DNA from: Leguminivora glycinivorella | Taxonomy: Eukaryota > Arthropoda > Insecta > Lepidoptera > Tortricidae | Assembly (NCBI RefSeq): GCF_023078275.1 | Contig: NC_062991.1 | Location: forward strand, 4,650,001 to 4,714,000 | DNA: 64,000 nt | Direction of reading: 5' to 3' | Shown: piece after piece, positions 9,809 through 20,175 of the stretch | How the letters are laid out: each line of letters begins with the position of its first letter | How positions within the stretch are numbered: the stretch's first letter is position 1 | Notes under the pieces: generated by a model | Told to the model about the DNA's origin: nothing | Seen by the model: the letters and a program-made list of their open reading frames with translations, nothing else | Databases searched by the model: none | Program-made: the position numbers and the translations under genes

Positions 9809-10280
9809 CACCGTGTTTTTTTGTTTTCCGTTAAATTCGACACGCAGTTAGGTTCATCATCAGAAACCACCCTGTATATCGCTTTTTGTCAAATAAGAAA
9901 AAAATTTTGTTTTTGTTTCCATACATAAGAAATGGATTAATTAGTGTGAGAGGACCTTAATCATAACATTAAAGTCATTGCCAAGTGTTTGAAGGCACAT
10001 GTCAAAACAAATAACTAATTACTTAGGAAGTGGTAAGTGGAAATCTCCGTCCTACCAAAAAGAGGAATAACTAGCACATATCCGTCCCTGTTTAATACAT
10101 TATCTACACGTGTTTTTTGTTCAGGGATACCATTTTAAATTGTTTTTTTTTGCCACACACGTGTTCAATAATTCGATAACCGTAAGAGTTAAGAGGAATT
10201 GTTCTTAGAGAAATTGATTGTACATATTTGAACTAAATAATCTTCCCTTAAAGTTAACGGAATTCAATAAAAACAGGGTG
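9809..10280. mobile_element. TA-flanked MITE R11
   Basis: The left end CACCGTGTTTTTTTG...TTCCGTTAA and right end TTAACGGAATTCAATAAAAA..GGGTG are inverted repeats of about 27 bp. TA flanks both (9,807-9,808; 10,281-10,282), which points to the Tc1/mariner group. A single end occurs at 47,590-47,620. The 470-bp interior has no open frame of note. Confidence 0.8.
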
Positions 10281-10750
10281 TATACACTCCACCAGAATAA
10301 CAAGGTGTCAGAGATTGGAACGGGCGTTTGAATGAAAATGTGAACTTTCTTCACTTTGATGTTTATACGTAATTGCTTAAATTTTTGATTAAAATAATTA
10401 TAACAGTGTGTAATTTAATTATGTATGAATTAATCAGATCTTCGTAAATGTTTAACGAAATGCTTGTTCAATGTTAATATTTATAATTAATAAAGTAGGA
10501 TACTATCAAATCGTGTGTTTCATAACAAATACAAATTAGTACATTATGATACAAGTGCAGAATAGGAAGATCGAAACGAGTGGCGATAAATTAAAACACG
10601 ACCGAAGGGAGACCAAATAATAATAATGAGACCAAAATATTGCAAGAGAATGCCTCTGTCGCAGTTCTTTTATCTTAAATTTTTATTTTTTATGCTTTTT
10701 TCATTAACAGACTTTTCTAATAAACAAATATAACCCTATTTAAAAACATT

Positions 10751-10851
10751 TTAAGCGGGTTACTCACGTATTAAGTCGATATAGTCGATATCCTCGAAAT
10801 TGGATTGAAACATGTCGAACTATCGACTTAATACGTGAGTAACCCGCTTAA
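10751..10851. mobile_element. Foldback element with perfect 31-bp arms
   Basis: The arm opening TTAAGCGGGTTACTCACGTA is perfectly matched by the closing arm. A partial copy ('GAGTAACCCGCTTAA') is at 26,057-26,072. Non-coding. Confidence 0.85.
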
Positions 10852-10854
10852 TAG

Positions 10855-11280
10855 TTATTTGTTATACAAGGGGGCAAAGTTGTATTTTAACGCCGAGTGT
10901 GGAATTGAAAAACGAGCAAGTGAAAGGATTCTATAGTTGAACCACGAGCGAAGCGAGTGGTTCGAGAATAGAATCCTGAACTTGCGAGTTTTTTAACACA
11001 CGAGAAGTAAAATACATTTGCACCCGAGTTTTCCTCTCACTATAGCGAGGAAACTACAACGCAAAAAATGCATTTATCACTGCTTCCAGTAGTTCCACAG
11101 GTGGTAAATCATCTTTATTACTAGATTCACCTACTTTTATCAATTTTAAAGCAGTTAATTTGACTTTATTCAAGGTCAAATTACTTTACCCACTAGTGGA
11201 TAAAATGCGTTTTTACCCGCTGGTATAAAAGGACAAAACACGTGTTTCCGAGCTAGTGAGGGGAAAAATATTTTTAAATA
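10855..11280 (+). repeat. Family R8, full-length copy
   Basis: Blocks in order: 'ACAAGGGGGCAAAGTTGT', 'CACGAGCGAAGCGAGTGGTT', 'TAGCGAGGAAACTACAACGC', 'GGTAAATCATCTTTATTACT', 'GACTTTATTCAAGGTCAAAT', 'GACAAAACACGTGTTTCCGA'. Inverted copies lie at 52,490-52,905 and, with many small deletions, 55,420-55,690. Non-coding. Confidence 0.75.
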
Positions 11281-11327
11281 TGTATGAGTCTCACAGGAGT
11301 TTTATAGTTAAAATATAACCCTGTTTC

Positions 11328-11450
11328 TTTAGTCGGATAAAACCCACACAAAGTATCAAAACGTTTTCTGTTGAAAGCGGCCGAGACGGGGCCAGTCTTT
11401 TAGCAGCTGATATTATCTTAGGGGATGATAAGAATTTTCACTGTTTATCT
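11328..11450 (+). repeat. Direct repeat D1, left copy
   Basis: About 120 bp ('AAGTATCAAAACGTTTTC', 'GCGGCCGAGACGGGGCC', 'GCTGATATTATCTTAGGGGA') repeated about 520 bp downstream. The sequence between is AT-rich with no gene. Confidence 0.85.
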
Positions 11451-11847
11451 TTCTTTACTACATAACTAAACCTTAAAAATCTTATTTATTTGCTGAAAAA
11501 AAAAATGATGAATTTGAAAAGCAGAGATACCAAAACGGAGATGCCGGGATATCCTCAATATATTTTGCGTAAAGTGAAGTGACAGAAATTTGGCTTATTG
11601 GGAAGAAAGGTCGAAGTTATTTTATTTTATTTTAAATAGATTTTTATTTTTACTGGTTAAATACTAAGAGACTGTATTTTTTTATTATTATATTTGTGTA
11701 TTTAACATTTAAGAACTGTATTTTTTGGGATGAAATAAATAACATATTTATTTATTAAAAAAAAATTCTAATTGTAATTTGTAAATTTTGGTTCATTTGT
11801 AACAGTTTTGAACGCTATTTCAAAAATGAAATCCTTTCGTTTCATAG

Positions 11848-11972
11848 TAGGATAAAACCATCACAAAGTATCAAAACGTTTTCAGTAGAAAGCGGCCGAG
11901 ACGGGGCCTGTCTTTAACAGCTGATATTATCTTAGGGGATGATAAGAGTTTTCACTGAACTGTTTATTTGCA
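11848..11972 (+). repeat. Direct repeat D1, right copy
   Basis: Second copy of the block at 11,328, same orientation, with only scattered substitutions and a few small gaps. The pair could be terminal repeats of a small unrecognised element or a local duplication. Confidence 0.85.
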
Positions 11973-12199
11973 GAAGGGGAGGCGGCCGCTACTCACACCG
12001 AGCTCATTAGTGGAGATTTTATTTGATATTTGACATATATCTGTACAATCCAAACTGTGATCCGAAATCTGTGGGTAGTAACTAATTGTATCAATGTTGA
12101 AACATATTTTTCAGTATCAAATTGGAGAAAACAAAATGCGCTTTTTGAATTTAAATTACGTTTTATTAACTTTTTAAACAATTAAAGTTACATTAAGTG

Positions 12200-12480
12200 G
12201 TCGCGTACAATGTCGTCGGGTTGGATCGCGGAAGAAGAGAGAGAGTTGCAAACATAAGGCAACTACAAATTATGTTGCTACAACTAAAAATACTTAAGCT
12301 AAGCTTACACTTTATATGTTTTGTATTAAACACAGATGGTTTTTTTTTTTACGCACTAGTGCGAGAAGTGGTTCATTATATGTTAGATCGAAACTTCGGA
12401 GGCTTATCTGTACTGAAAAACGTCGTACGATACACGTGCGAAAAGTAAATTCGAACTTCCTATTTTACGCACTTGTATCG
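12200..12480. mobile_element. Partly palindromic MITE R12
   Basis: It shares 'GAAGTGGTTCATTATATGTT', 'CGAAACTTCGGAGG' and 'CGTCGTACGATACACGTGCG' with an inverted copy at 63,460-63,715. The ends are rich in 'TACGATACA/TGTATCGTA' palindromes. Non-coding. Confidence 0.65.
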
Positions 12481-12864
12481 TAATGTACTATTTCTCAAAC
12501 ATGCAATGAAATATTGTCTTTACGTTCCTTAAAATGGGCTGGGAAGTATCGCTTTTTGGGCGCAACAACTCGAGAGGACTGTAAAGGGATTTCATATTAT
12601 TTTTTAGGCCTAGGCCTGCAAAGTAACTTTTTTTTATAAAATATTGTCCTATAGAGCATTTTTTTTTATTTCGTTGTATGTTTGAGAAAAGCACTATACA
12701 TGCCTCGGCGTGAAAACGGATTCCCGTATATACCCACTTGGCCGGAAATCCTCATTTTCCCGGCCTCTGATGTAATGTACTATTATTGGAATATATTGAT
12801 TTAGACTAACACGATTTGCACTCATAATTATGCTAGCTAGAAGCTAGCTGGCTAGATGTTGATG

Positions 12865-12990
12865 CAATTCCTCGTCAGTCTACCCGTGACCACGAACATA
12901 ATGTGATGTTCGAAACGTCGGGCCAAATAAAAATGTAAGTGTTTACGCGGTTAAGTCCCGTTTTGTTCTAAAATTATATTTTATTGCAGT
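12865..12990 (+). mobile_element. Penelope-like element terminal repeat fragment
   Basis: The block 'GTCAGTCTACCCGTGACCAC' ... 'CGAAACGTCGGGCCAAATAA' ... 'TTAAGTCCCG' matches the terminal region that follows the Penelope coding tail at 48,360-48,700 (minus strand). On that basis I assign it to Penelope-like elements, here without coding sequence. Confidence 0.65.
12883..12922 (+). ncRNA. Hammerhead-like fold in Penelope repeat (copy 1)
   Basis: Seen in order: CCC (12,883-12,885), GTGACCA (12,886-12,892), one C, arm GAACAT, loop, arm ATGTTC, then GAAAC, GTC and GGG. CCC pairs with GGG, and GAACAT with ATGTTC. This is the order of a hammerhead ribozyme with a two-base-pair stem III, as described for Penelope elements. 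The core is not canonical: CUGANGA would be expected where GTGACCA stands. C3 and G8 have become G and C, a pair that touches in the hammerhead tertiary fold. One extra C lies before stem II. Activity is not implied. Confidence 0.35.
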
Positions 12991-13384
12991 CGCGCTAGGC
13001 ACATAACAGATAATATGACAGATTTTGTATGCCATACCACAGGGAAGACCTCGAGGAGCATATTAAAAACAATAATAACATTGATCTTCCTCTCTCTCTC
13101 TCTCTCTAGTCATGTATTTTACACTTAATTTAACTTGCAACATGATTTTTTACAAGCTAAATTACATCCACTTCCCATTGTTAGGTTAAACAAAATTTTT
13201 ACATTTAGCTTATCGAATATATAGTAAAATACCGTTATAGCTCACTAATGACAATGCAATCGAAGTATGAAGTACCATCATTCTGTTTAAGTGGCGGAGA
13301 CAGGAAAAATCAACGGAATCCATTCAGTTTTGGTTTATTACGTTACGATTGTCTTAATGAGTACGAGTCCTTTAATAAATAAAA

Positions 13385-13630
13385 CCGGCCAAGAGCGTGT
13401 CGGGCCACGCTCAGTGTAGGGTTCCGTAGTTTTTCGTATTTTTCTCAAAAACCACTGAACCTATCAAGTTCAAAATAATTTTCCTAGAAAGTCTTTATAA
13501 AGTTCTACTTTTGTGATTTTTTTCATATTTTTTAAACATATGGTTCAAAAGTTAGAGGGGGGGGACGCACTTTTTTTTCCTTTAGGAGCGATTATTTCCG
13601 AAAATATTAATATTATCAAAAAACGATCTT
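13385..13630 (+). mobile_element. MITE-B, 3'-truncated copy
   Basis: It starts CCGGCCAAGAGCGTGTCGGG and follows the family to 'ATTATCAAAAAACGATCTTT', where similarity stops; the microsatellite and right end are missing. Confidence 0.85.
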
Positions 13631-14309
13631 TACTTGATACTTAAATTAAACATAAGCTCATAAGATACGGTGTAATAATCGGCCAAGGTGACAGAGTTGG
13701 ATGTGACAAAGGAAAAAAGTTTATTTGCTTCCTCGACCATGTTTTTTTTAGTTTCTTCAAAAGTAGGTTACGAAAGTATTAGAGTAAATCAAAGGCTCTG
13801 ATTTCCTTCTAAAGGATTTGAAGAAGTCTGTTGAAGTTTTTGTTCAATGATTTCTGTTTTTTAGTGTTATTTTTTTTACTATTGTCACGTAGCGACACCT
13901 AGTGAGTATCTGTGTTACTGACGTGGTATGTATTTTTGTACTATTATGATTTTATTTTTTCTAATAAATAAATAATATGTTCTAGTTAAATTAATAAAAT
14001 TACATTCCTATACTTTCAGTCTATCTTATAGTTTCAGCATAAAGGTTTTGTTCATCTAGTTTATTCAGGACTTTTTGGCTAGTTACCTCTATGGTGGGGA
14101 ATTTGAATTTGGATAGAGAAAGAACAAATGAAGGGATATGGAAAATTCTGGACGTGAAGAAAAGGCGTTTTCTGACTAAATATGTACAGAAATTAATTTT
14201 ATAAGATAATAATGATGTTTATTGGCATGGAATGCATATGCATCTCGAGGAAGTTTATAGATGCATAATAAGGAAAAGTTTTAATTTGGTGTTTTGGAAA
14301 TGTGTAGTT

Positions 14310-15047
14310 CCAACATCGAGGATAGGAGCAATAGGTCCTCAGACTACCGGCACTACAGCTGTTGCTGATATGCGTTGGCGTTTCGGTGGTTGTGCCGAGA
14401 CCTAATAATTTTAATGCTGGTCTGCTGAAGTATTTTCCGGTAAGTGTTACCGTAGTTCAATCTTAGAAGAAGTAGGGAAATTCTTTAGCTTATAAACGTG
14501 GTTCTTATTATTCTATTTCTATTGTAGGGGAGGAGAATGTTCATACTTCACTAATGAATCCGGAGCCGGGAACGGAGTGTTTCTTCGGGGACTTCAGCGA
14601 TAGCAGGTACCTATTGTGTTGGTTTTTTTTTGGTTTTACCTTTTGGTTTGTTTCTTTTTACAGTTAAAATCTTAATTTAAAACCTTTCTATTCAAAAGTT
14701 AATAACTATAAAATGAATACTTGAAAGCCTATCTCATGATTGCAACATTTGCCAGATCCAGTTTTAGTTTCAGTTCTAGGTATAGCATTAAGAGTCACAC
14801 ATTTACTGAGTAATAATTTTTGTTTACAACAATTTGTTTGGTGGTGGTTTAATCTATATATTAGGTTTATCTTAAAATTAGTTTGATCTATGGATGGTGT
14901 TACACATAGGATCTGTGTTTTTCCTAGGTTTTATGATCGAACTGAACTTGATGTAAATAACAGTTTAACGAAACAAATCTTGCTCTACCAAGTTACTGAG
15001 TTAGATTTTATTTAGGGTGTACATAATAAAGAATTTTGTATAAAATA
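14310..15047 (+). other. Candidate spliced non-coding transcript
   Basis: This is an island free of recognised repeats. A 130-base block (14,310-14,439) is preceded by TGTGTAG and followed by the strong donor GTAAGTG. A 79-base block (14,528-14,606) follows a pyrimidine-rich tract ending TTGTAG and is followed by GTACCT. AATAAA lies at about 15,028 with a GT-rich stretch after it. The first block has stops in all frames; the second is open in one frame only. I infer a possible long non-coding RNA or decayed gene; no homology was available to test it. Confidence 0.25.
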
Positions 15048-15309
15048 CTGGTGTTTGTTTATTCTTTCCCGAACCCTAGGTTAATATTATGTCAACAGCC
15101 GGGCATATCTCTTAGATAGGTTGGTGACACTATAAACCAAATCTTGGTAATATTAGGTATAAGAAGAGCAATATATTACTTAGTATGAAGTTAGACACAG
15201 TGACGCGTTTACTTCGGTGATTAAGTACATAAATGTAAAAAAATACGATAAGTACTTAAATAAGTCCAATAAGAAAATATATGACAATACCCAGGCCTCT
15301 AAGTCTATT

Positions 15310-15380
15310 CATCATCATCATATCAGCCGAAAGACGTCCACTGCTGGACATAGGCCTCCCCCAAAGATTGCCACAATGAC
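15310..15380 (-). repeat. RTE 3'-end scrap
   Basis: On the minus strand 'GGGGGAGGCCTATGTCCAGC' and 'AGTGGACGTCTTTCGGCTGA' match the RTE tail at 8,440-8,490, ending in ATGATGATG. Confidence 0.8.
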
Positions 15381-15394
15381 CTCTAAGTGACCTG

Positions 15395-15515
15395 CACGGG
15401 AAGCATGGTCGCGCGATAGACGATAAAATATCAAGCCGTCCCTATCGCACTTACAAATAGTGCGATAGAGACGGCCTGCTATTTTATCGTCTATCGCGCG
15501 ACCATGCTTCCCGTG
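15395..15515. mobile_element. MITE-D foldback, copy 1
   Basis: Near-perfect arms of about 55 bp open CACGGGAAGCATGGTCGCGC and close with the complement. CTG flanks both sides (15,392-15,394 and 15,516-15,518). The second copy at 25,031-25,164 is flanked by CAG. Three-base CWG duplications help define the family, but the superfamily is uncertain. Confidence 0.9.
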
Positions 15516-15639
15516 CTGATAACTATATTAAAAAGTAAAAATTAAATGGAGTTATTTCGTGTATATTTTCTTATATTAAAGCCGATTCCTCGAAGTTGGA
15601 AAATAAAGTAATTATGATTTTATTTTAAATAAACAAATG

Positions 15640-15722
15640 CCCATATCGGGATCCGAACCCAGGACTATCGGCTGAGCAGGCAGGGTCACTACCGACTGCG
15701 CCAGACCGGTCGTTCTCATTTT
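15640..15722 (-). repeat. tRNA-derived SINE head
   Basis: On the minus strand there is an A-box-like 'TGGCGCAGTCGGTAG' followed by B-box-like 'GGGTTCGGATCC'. The same head occurs at 45,370-45,450 with its tail. Here only the head is clear. Confidence 0.65.
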
Positions 15723-15936
15723 TACCCACGACGGCACGGAAAAGGTAGGTATATGCGTTTAGGGTGAGAGATTGTGAATTTGTGTGTTTGTGCAAAGGAA
15801 TGTTACCGATTATCTCCTAAACTTACTAAACCGATTTTAATGCGGTTTTCAGTAATAGGTTTGTGATTGATTGGTGCATGTTCTTAGATAGGTGTTACGA
15901 TGGTAACTCACTAGGGGGCGTGACATCCCACATGAC

Positions 15937-16032
15937 GTGTCATCCCACATGAATTTTGCAACAAAATGTCAACTTTAGTCGTAAATTTTTTCAATTGACA
16001 TCTTGTTGCAAAATGCATGTGGGATAACACAT
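15937..16032. mobile_element. Small foldback element
   Basis: The arms 'GTGTCATCCCACATGAATTT' and 'AAAATGCATGTGGGATAACA' are inverted repeats, joined by 'TGCAACAAAATGTCAA' and its complement. No open frame. Confidence 0.75.
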
Positions 16033-16053
16033 TATTGCGTATCAACATCATTA

Positions 16054-16231
16054 GGCAGCGTTCCCACTTAAGCGTCGCGTGTCTCGGGGCGCGCAACGGA
16101 CGTCTCCGCCACGCCGCCTGAATGTAATTCAAAAAACGTCTCCTCAGTACATTTGAATTACATTCAGGCGGCGTGGCGCGAACGTCCGTTCCGCACCTCA
16201 GGACATGCGTCTCTTAGATGTGGCCGGTCAC
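16054..16231. mobile_element. MITE-A, short copy
   Basis: It is flanked by TTA (16,051-16,053 and 16,232-16,234). The interior carries the family blocks 'GACGTCTCCGCCACGCCGCC' and 'GGCGGCGTGGCGCGAACGTC' with the centre shortened. Confidence 0.85.
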
Positions 16232-16234
16232 TTA

Positions 16235-17500
16235 TAACAAGTTTTTGTTAGTGTAGATTCTATAAAAACTTGTAAGCACATGAAACTGCTGATGAAGACG
16301 AAGGTGTATTGTTTTGCCTTGCCACTCGAAACATGCTTCATTCGATATGACGTGAATTGTACATACTTATTATTACATTAAAGGAATATGTAAATCTTAA
16401 ATACAAGACAGACTTGAAATTACTTTGAAAGCGTCTCCATTCTTTTGCGCATCTGCATTTGAAGACCATTAAGTTTACCTTCCCCCAGGTTCATAATTAC
16501 CCCTATTTTGTATTCAAAACAATAACCAGGGCTGCCAACTTAGGGCTATCAGAAACAGGGCTGTCAAAAACATAAGCTTTTACGCTTGGAAAGTTTTGAT
16601 AGATTTTGTGAGATTTCTTATGAAAAGGATTTGTGAGTTTATTTTCCTTCATAGGGGTAGGTACTTACTTTGAAGATGTTGAACTTATTAAATGTTGATT
16701 TAATTACGTACCTGAAAAAGAAGATATTGATTATAGTAACGAGTAATTTAATTGTCTCTGAAAATATAGCATGTAGATTATAGGTAATGGAGAATTTTAA
16801 GTCATAAATTAATAAATCTGTTATTTAAAAACTAAAATAGAGGTTTGTATCTTTTAAAATCCCTAAAAATATTTTTCCCCAGATATGTAAGGATACAATA
16901 TAATTATCAATGTCAAAAGCAATATTTTTGCTTAACACGTAATTTTTTGACACACAATTTTAAATTAATGTCTTATCATTACTTTAAAGCTCCAACAGCG
17001 CCATCTAGTCTCAACAAGTACAAAATTACAATCACCAAACTGACATAACATATAATTTGAACGGGATACAAACCCCAACCGATTCGAACATAACCATTGA
17101 TTACTGGCAACAGCTGCGCGCAATTTATTACATCTTAATCTAAACCCCAGGGCGAAACCACATAACCCGCGAAATACAAAAAAAGTTCATCAGTCATACA
17201 GTGACTGTGTGCTAAGCAAAAACAATTTTTAATTAATACTTTTGCAAAATTGTATTGTTTATTTAATTCGTCCGGCGATGTAATGTTTTGAAAAAAGCCA
17301 GTTTCAAAGATAAACTGCTAAATTATTCATCTGAGGCGTAGTTAACCATTGTTCATGCCATTGTAACAAGTTTTTCATTTTAATTTTTCATTTTTATTTT
17401 CATTTAATTAACGAAAACGTACTCACATTTAAAACCATTCAGGTCACAGGAAACAGTGACATAGGTAAGCAAATAAATATTATTAAATATTATTTAGAAA
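16235..17500. other. AT-rich stretch, no gene seen
   Basis: Nothing coding is supported. A block at 17,085-17,175 ('ATCTTAATCTAAACCCC', 'ACCACATAACCCGCG') recurs, diverged, at 17,825-17,915. Confidence 0.4.
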
Positions 17501-17504
17501 TATG

Positions 17505-17640
17505 GTAGATAAGGTGGGTATAGATTTATGCCATGTCAATTATTATTTATTTAAACTTTATTGTACAATTGAAAAAAGTACCTACAAATGGCGGACTTAA
17601 TGCCTCAAGGCATTCTCTACCAGTCAAACATATCGTCAAT
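17505..17640 (-). repeat. LINE 3'-end fragment
   Basis: On the minus strand 'TGGTAGAGAATGCCTTGAGG' then 'CATTAAGTCCGCCATTTGTA' and a terminal 'AATAAAGTTTAAATAAATAA' form a typical lepidopteran LINE 3' UTR with an A/T tail. The parent clade is not determined. Confidence 0.6.
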
Positions 17641-17824
17641 TACTAAGAAATAATTGATTATTGATTTTGATCATTGCGAATCCCATGACTATGACATTAC
17701 ATTACTTCATTAATCATTTCGTGACATTGGTAAAACGTTATATTTTTCAAATGATTATTTTATCAAAATTGAGCCACAACTGCAAGAACAAATTTCCAAT
17801 ACATTTCCTGCTGAACCAAACAAT

Positions 17825-17915
17825 TCATAACAATCTTTGATTACACCATCTGCGCTATTTATATCTTAATCACCCACCCCGCGGCAAAACCGCATAACCC
17901 GCGGATTCCAAAATT
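17825..17915 (+). repeat. Diverged direct repeat of 17,085-17,175
   Basis: Shares 'TTGATTAC', 'ATCTTAATC', 'AACCGCATAACCCGCG' with the upstream block. Function unknown. Confidence 0.55.
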
Positions 17916-18204
17916 CCATCTGTCAAGTCAGCGTGACGTCATATGGCGTCAGTGCTCATATCCTAACAAATGATTGCGAGAGACGAATGACTGAGGTGGA
18001 TTAGGGTAGCGTCTGCAAGGAAATGAGAATGTTTGCGGCAATAGGTACTAGTAGTAAGTTTATTTAAATTAATTATTATCCTATTTTTACGGAAAACTAA
18101 CTCAAAATTTGACGTTTGAGTAAAAACCCACAAGATTTTTATGATAAACTTTATGTATTACAAAATAATGATATACATACAATTATAAAAATAAACAAGC
18201 TTTT

Positions 18205-18806
18205 TAGGGTTCCGTAGCCAAAATGGCAAAAACGGAACCCTTATAGTTTCGTCATGTCCGTCTGTCCGTCTGTCCGTCTGTCCGTCTGTCCGTCTGTCAC
18301 AGCCGATTTACTCGGAAACTATAAGTACTACAGTGATGAAATTTGATGGGAATATGTGTTGTATGAACCGCTACAAAATTATGACACTAAATAGTAAAAA
18401 AAAGAATTGGGGGTGGGGCCCCCCATACATGTAACTGAGGGATGAAAATTTTTTTTTCGATGTACATACCCGTGTGGGGTATCAATGGAAAGGTCTTTTA
18501 AAATGATATAAAGTTTTCTAAAAAACATTTTTCTTAAAGTGAACGGTTTTTGAGATATCAGCTCTCAAAGTCGTAAAAAGTATGTCCCCCCCCCCTCTAT
18601 TTTTATAACTACGGGGTATAAAATTCTAAAAAAAATAGAGGTGATGCATGCTAATTAACTCTTTCAACGATTTTTGGTTTGATCAAAGTATCTCTTATAG
18701 TTTTTGAGATAGGTTGATTTAACTGTAATTTTGGTTAAGTTATTGGTTTATTATATTTGCTGCTACGGAACCCTTTGTGCGCGAGCCCGACTCGCACTTG
18801 GCCGGT
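18205..18806 (-). mobile_element. MITE-B, variant subfamily
   Basis: It reads inward from TAGGGTTCCGTAGCCAAAAT and out through 'CTCGCACTTGGCCGG', with a GTCCGTCT microsatellite at 18,257-18,298. The ends correspond to MITE-B, but the 3' block 'GCGCGAGCCCGACTCGCAC' differs from the CGGGCCACGCTCAGTG form. Confidence 0.8.
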
Positions 18807-18867
18807 TTTTTTGGTTTAACGTAGGGTCAATTAGTGCAAGATAATATATCAGTATTAGTACTTAAGC

Positions 18868-18955
18868 GGCAACCCTCACAGGCGACGTAAGTCGTGAGAC
18901 GCGGCGCGGGCGTCCGTTCCGCGTCTTATGACGTGCATCCCTTCTGTGTACTTCA
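18868..18955. mobile_element. MITE-A remnant
   Basis: Only one half is visible: 'GGGCGTCCGTTCCGCGTCTT' followed by 'GACGTGCATCCC', like the right arm of other copies. Confidence 0.55.
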
Positions 18956-19151
18956 CGCCTAATATTTATTTATTTACTATTACCAACTTTGAATTCAGTA
19001 AAAACTTTTCAAGGAGTATGTTAAAAATTATGAACTAGAATTTGACAATATTATCTCATGTGTATTCTAAAAATTGGTGCTATCAATTTCAACAGCATTT
19101 TCAAGAAAAGTATATCACTTGGTAAACTGTTTAGGTTAGTATTAATATTAA

Positions 19152-19665
19152 GACGATACGGTAGGGGTCAATTCTCCATACAAACGCTCTCGACTATTTC
19201 CTCCCTGGTTTTTGAAGATAGAGCAATGTTTTTTTCAACACAGATTGTTATTATTTTTATCTGTGTCGGACCGTTTTGATTTTTTTGATATTCTGCTTTT
19301 TAAAGACTCTAGAGCCAATCAAAAATTTCCAAAAAACGGCCTTTTTCATTGTGGCGCAAAAAAAGGTGTAATACTCAAGATTGGTAACAATTAACCAAAA
19401 AAGCTAAACGGTCCGACATAGATCATTTCATTGTTATTCAGATTCTCAAATTTCGTTCCGATTTATTAAGTTTTGAAGGAGGAAAGAGTCGAGAGCGGCA
19501 CGATTTTAAAGATTTTTTGGAAATATCTTTTGACTGAGTTGTTCTTAATGGACATTTTTTATTCGATAAATCTAGTTAATAACACTTGTACAATATATTT
19601 AACTAAAATTCCCAAGTTGAAAGGGGGGCTCCTTTCCATTTTAGCATTTTCGCTACCGTATCCTC
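19152..19665. mobile_element. TTAA-flanked foldback MITE R13
   Basis: The ends GACGATACGGTAG and CTACCGTATCCTC are inverted repeats, flanked by TTAA at 19,148-19,151 and 19,666-19,669. Subterminal segments also pair ('GGACCGTTTT/AAACGGTCC'; 'CTCGACT/AGTCGAG'). The TTAA flanks recall piggyBac targets, but I would not assign that class without a related transposase. Confidence 0.7.
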
Positions 19666-19722
19666 TTAACTTAAAATTGAGTTCTGTACATACTGACTGA
19701 CTGACATGACCGTAAGTCAGCA

Positions 19723-20175
19723 ATTGCATGCGATTTTGCAGCTGACTGTACCTTATGTCTTATTTATTTATTTATTTAAACCTTTGGGAAACAAACAGGC
19801 AAAACAATACATCTAGTAAAATCAGATTACACATTCACAAGCCACACAGTTTCCACTTATGAATAATAACAGCTATGTTGCTCAGAAGTTGACATTGTAA
19901 CAATTTAAATTTAGCACATGCAAAACTCAAGTATCTACAACAAAATTATAGAAAATTATATTGTTAACTTTAGGAAATAAGTACTTACTAAAGACATAAT
20001 TTTAATTTTTAACTTTACGTTTTATTGCAGAAACAAACTGTGGTAACGATAAATGGAAAATATCAATATCAGAAAATTTCTCATTATAAGTACTACAAGC
20101 TCTAGCTAAGAATCTATTTCTTGCATATGTCGTTTTCCACTAGACATAAGGTACAGTGAGCTGTAAAATTGCATG
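19723..20175. mobile_element. Inverted-arm element with inserted LINE-like tail
   Basis: The arms 'CTGACTGTACCTTATGTCT' (left) and 'AGACATAAGGTACAGTGAGC' (right, 20,142-20,161) extend to about 36 bp. Between them lies 380 bp starting TATTTATTTATTTATTTAAA, like an inverted LINE 3' end, so a foldback may have been interrupted. Confidence 0.6.

Noticed and set aside
12883..12922. Calling the Penelope hairpin an active hammerhead ribozyme
   Set aside because: The canonical CUGANGA is not present and there is an extra base before stem II; only the resemblance is reported.
19152..19665. piggyBac assignment of R13
   Set aside because: TTAA flanks alone do not suffice and the termini lack the usual piggyBac start.
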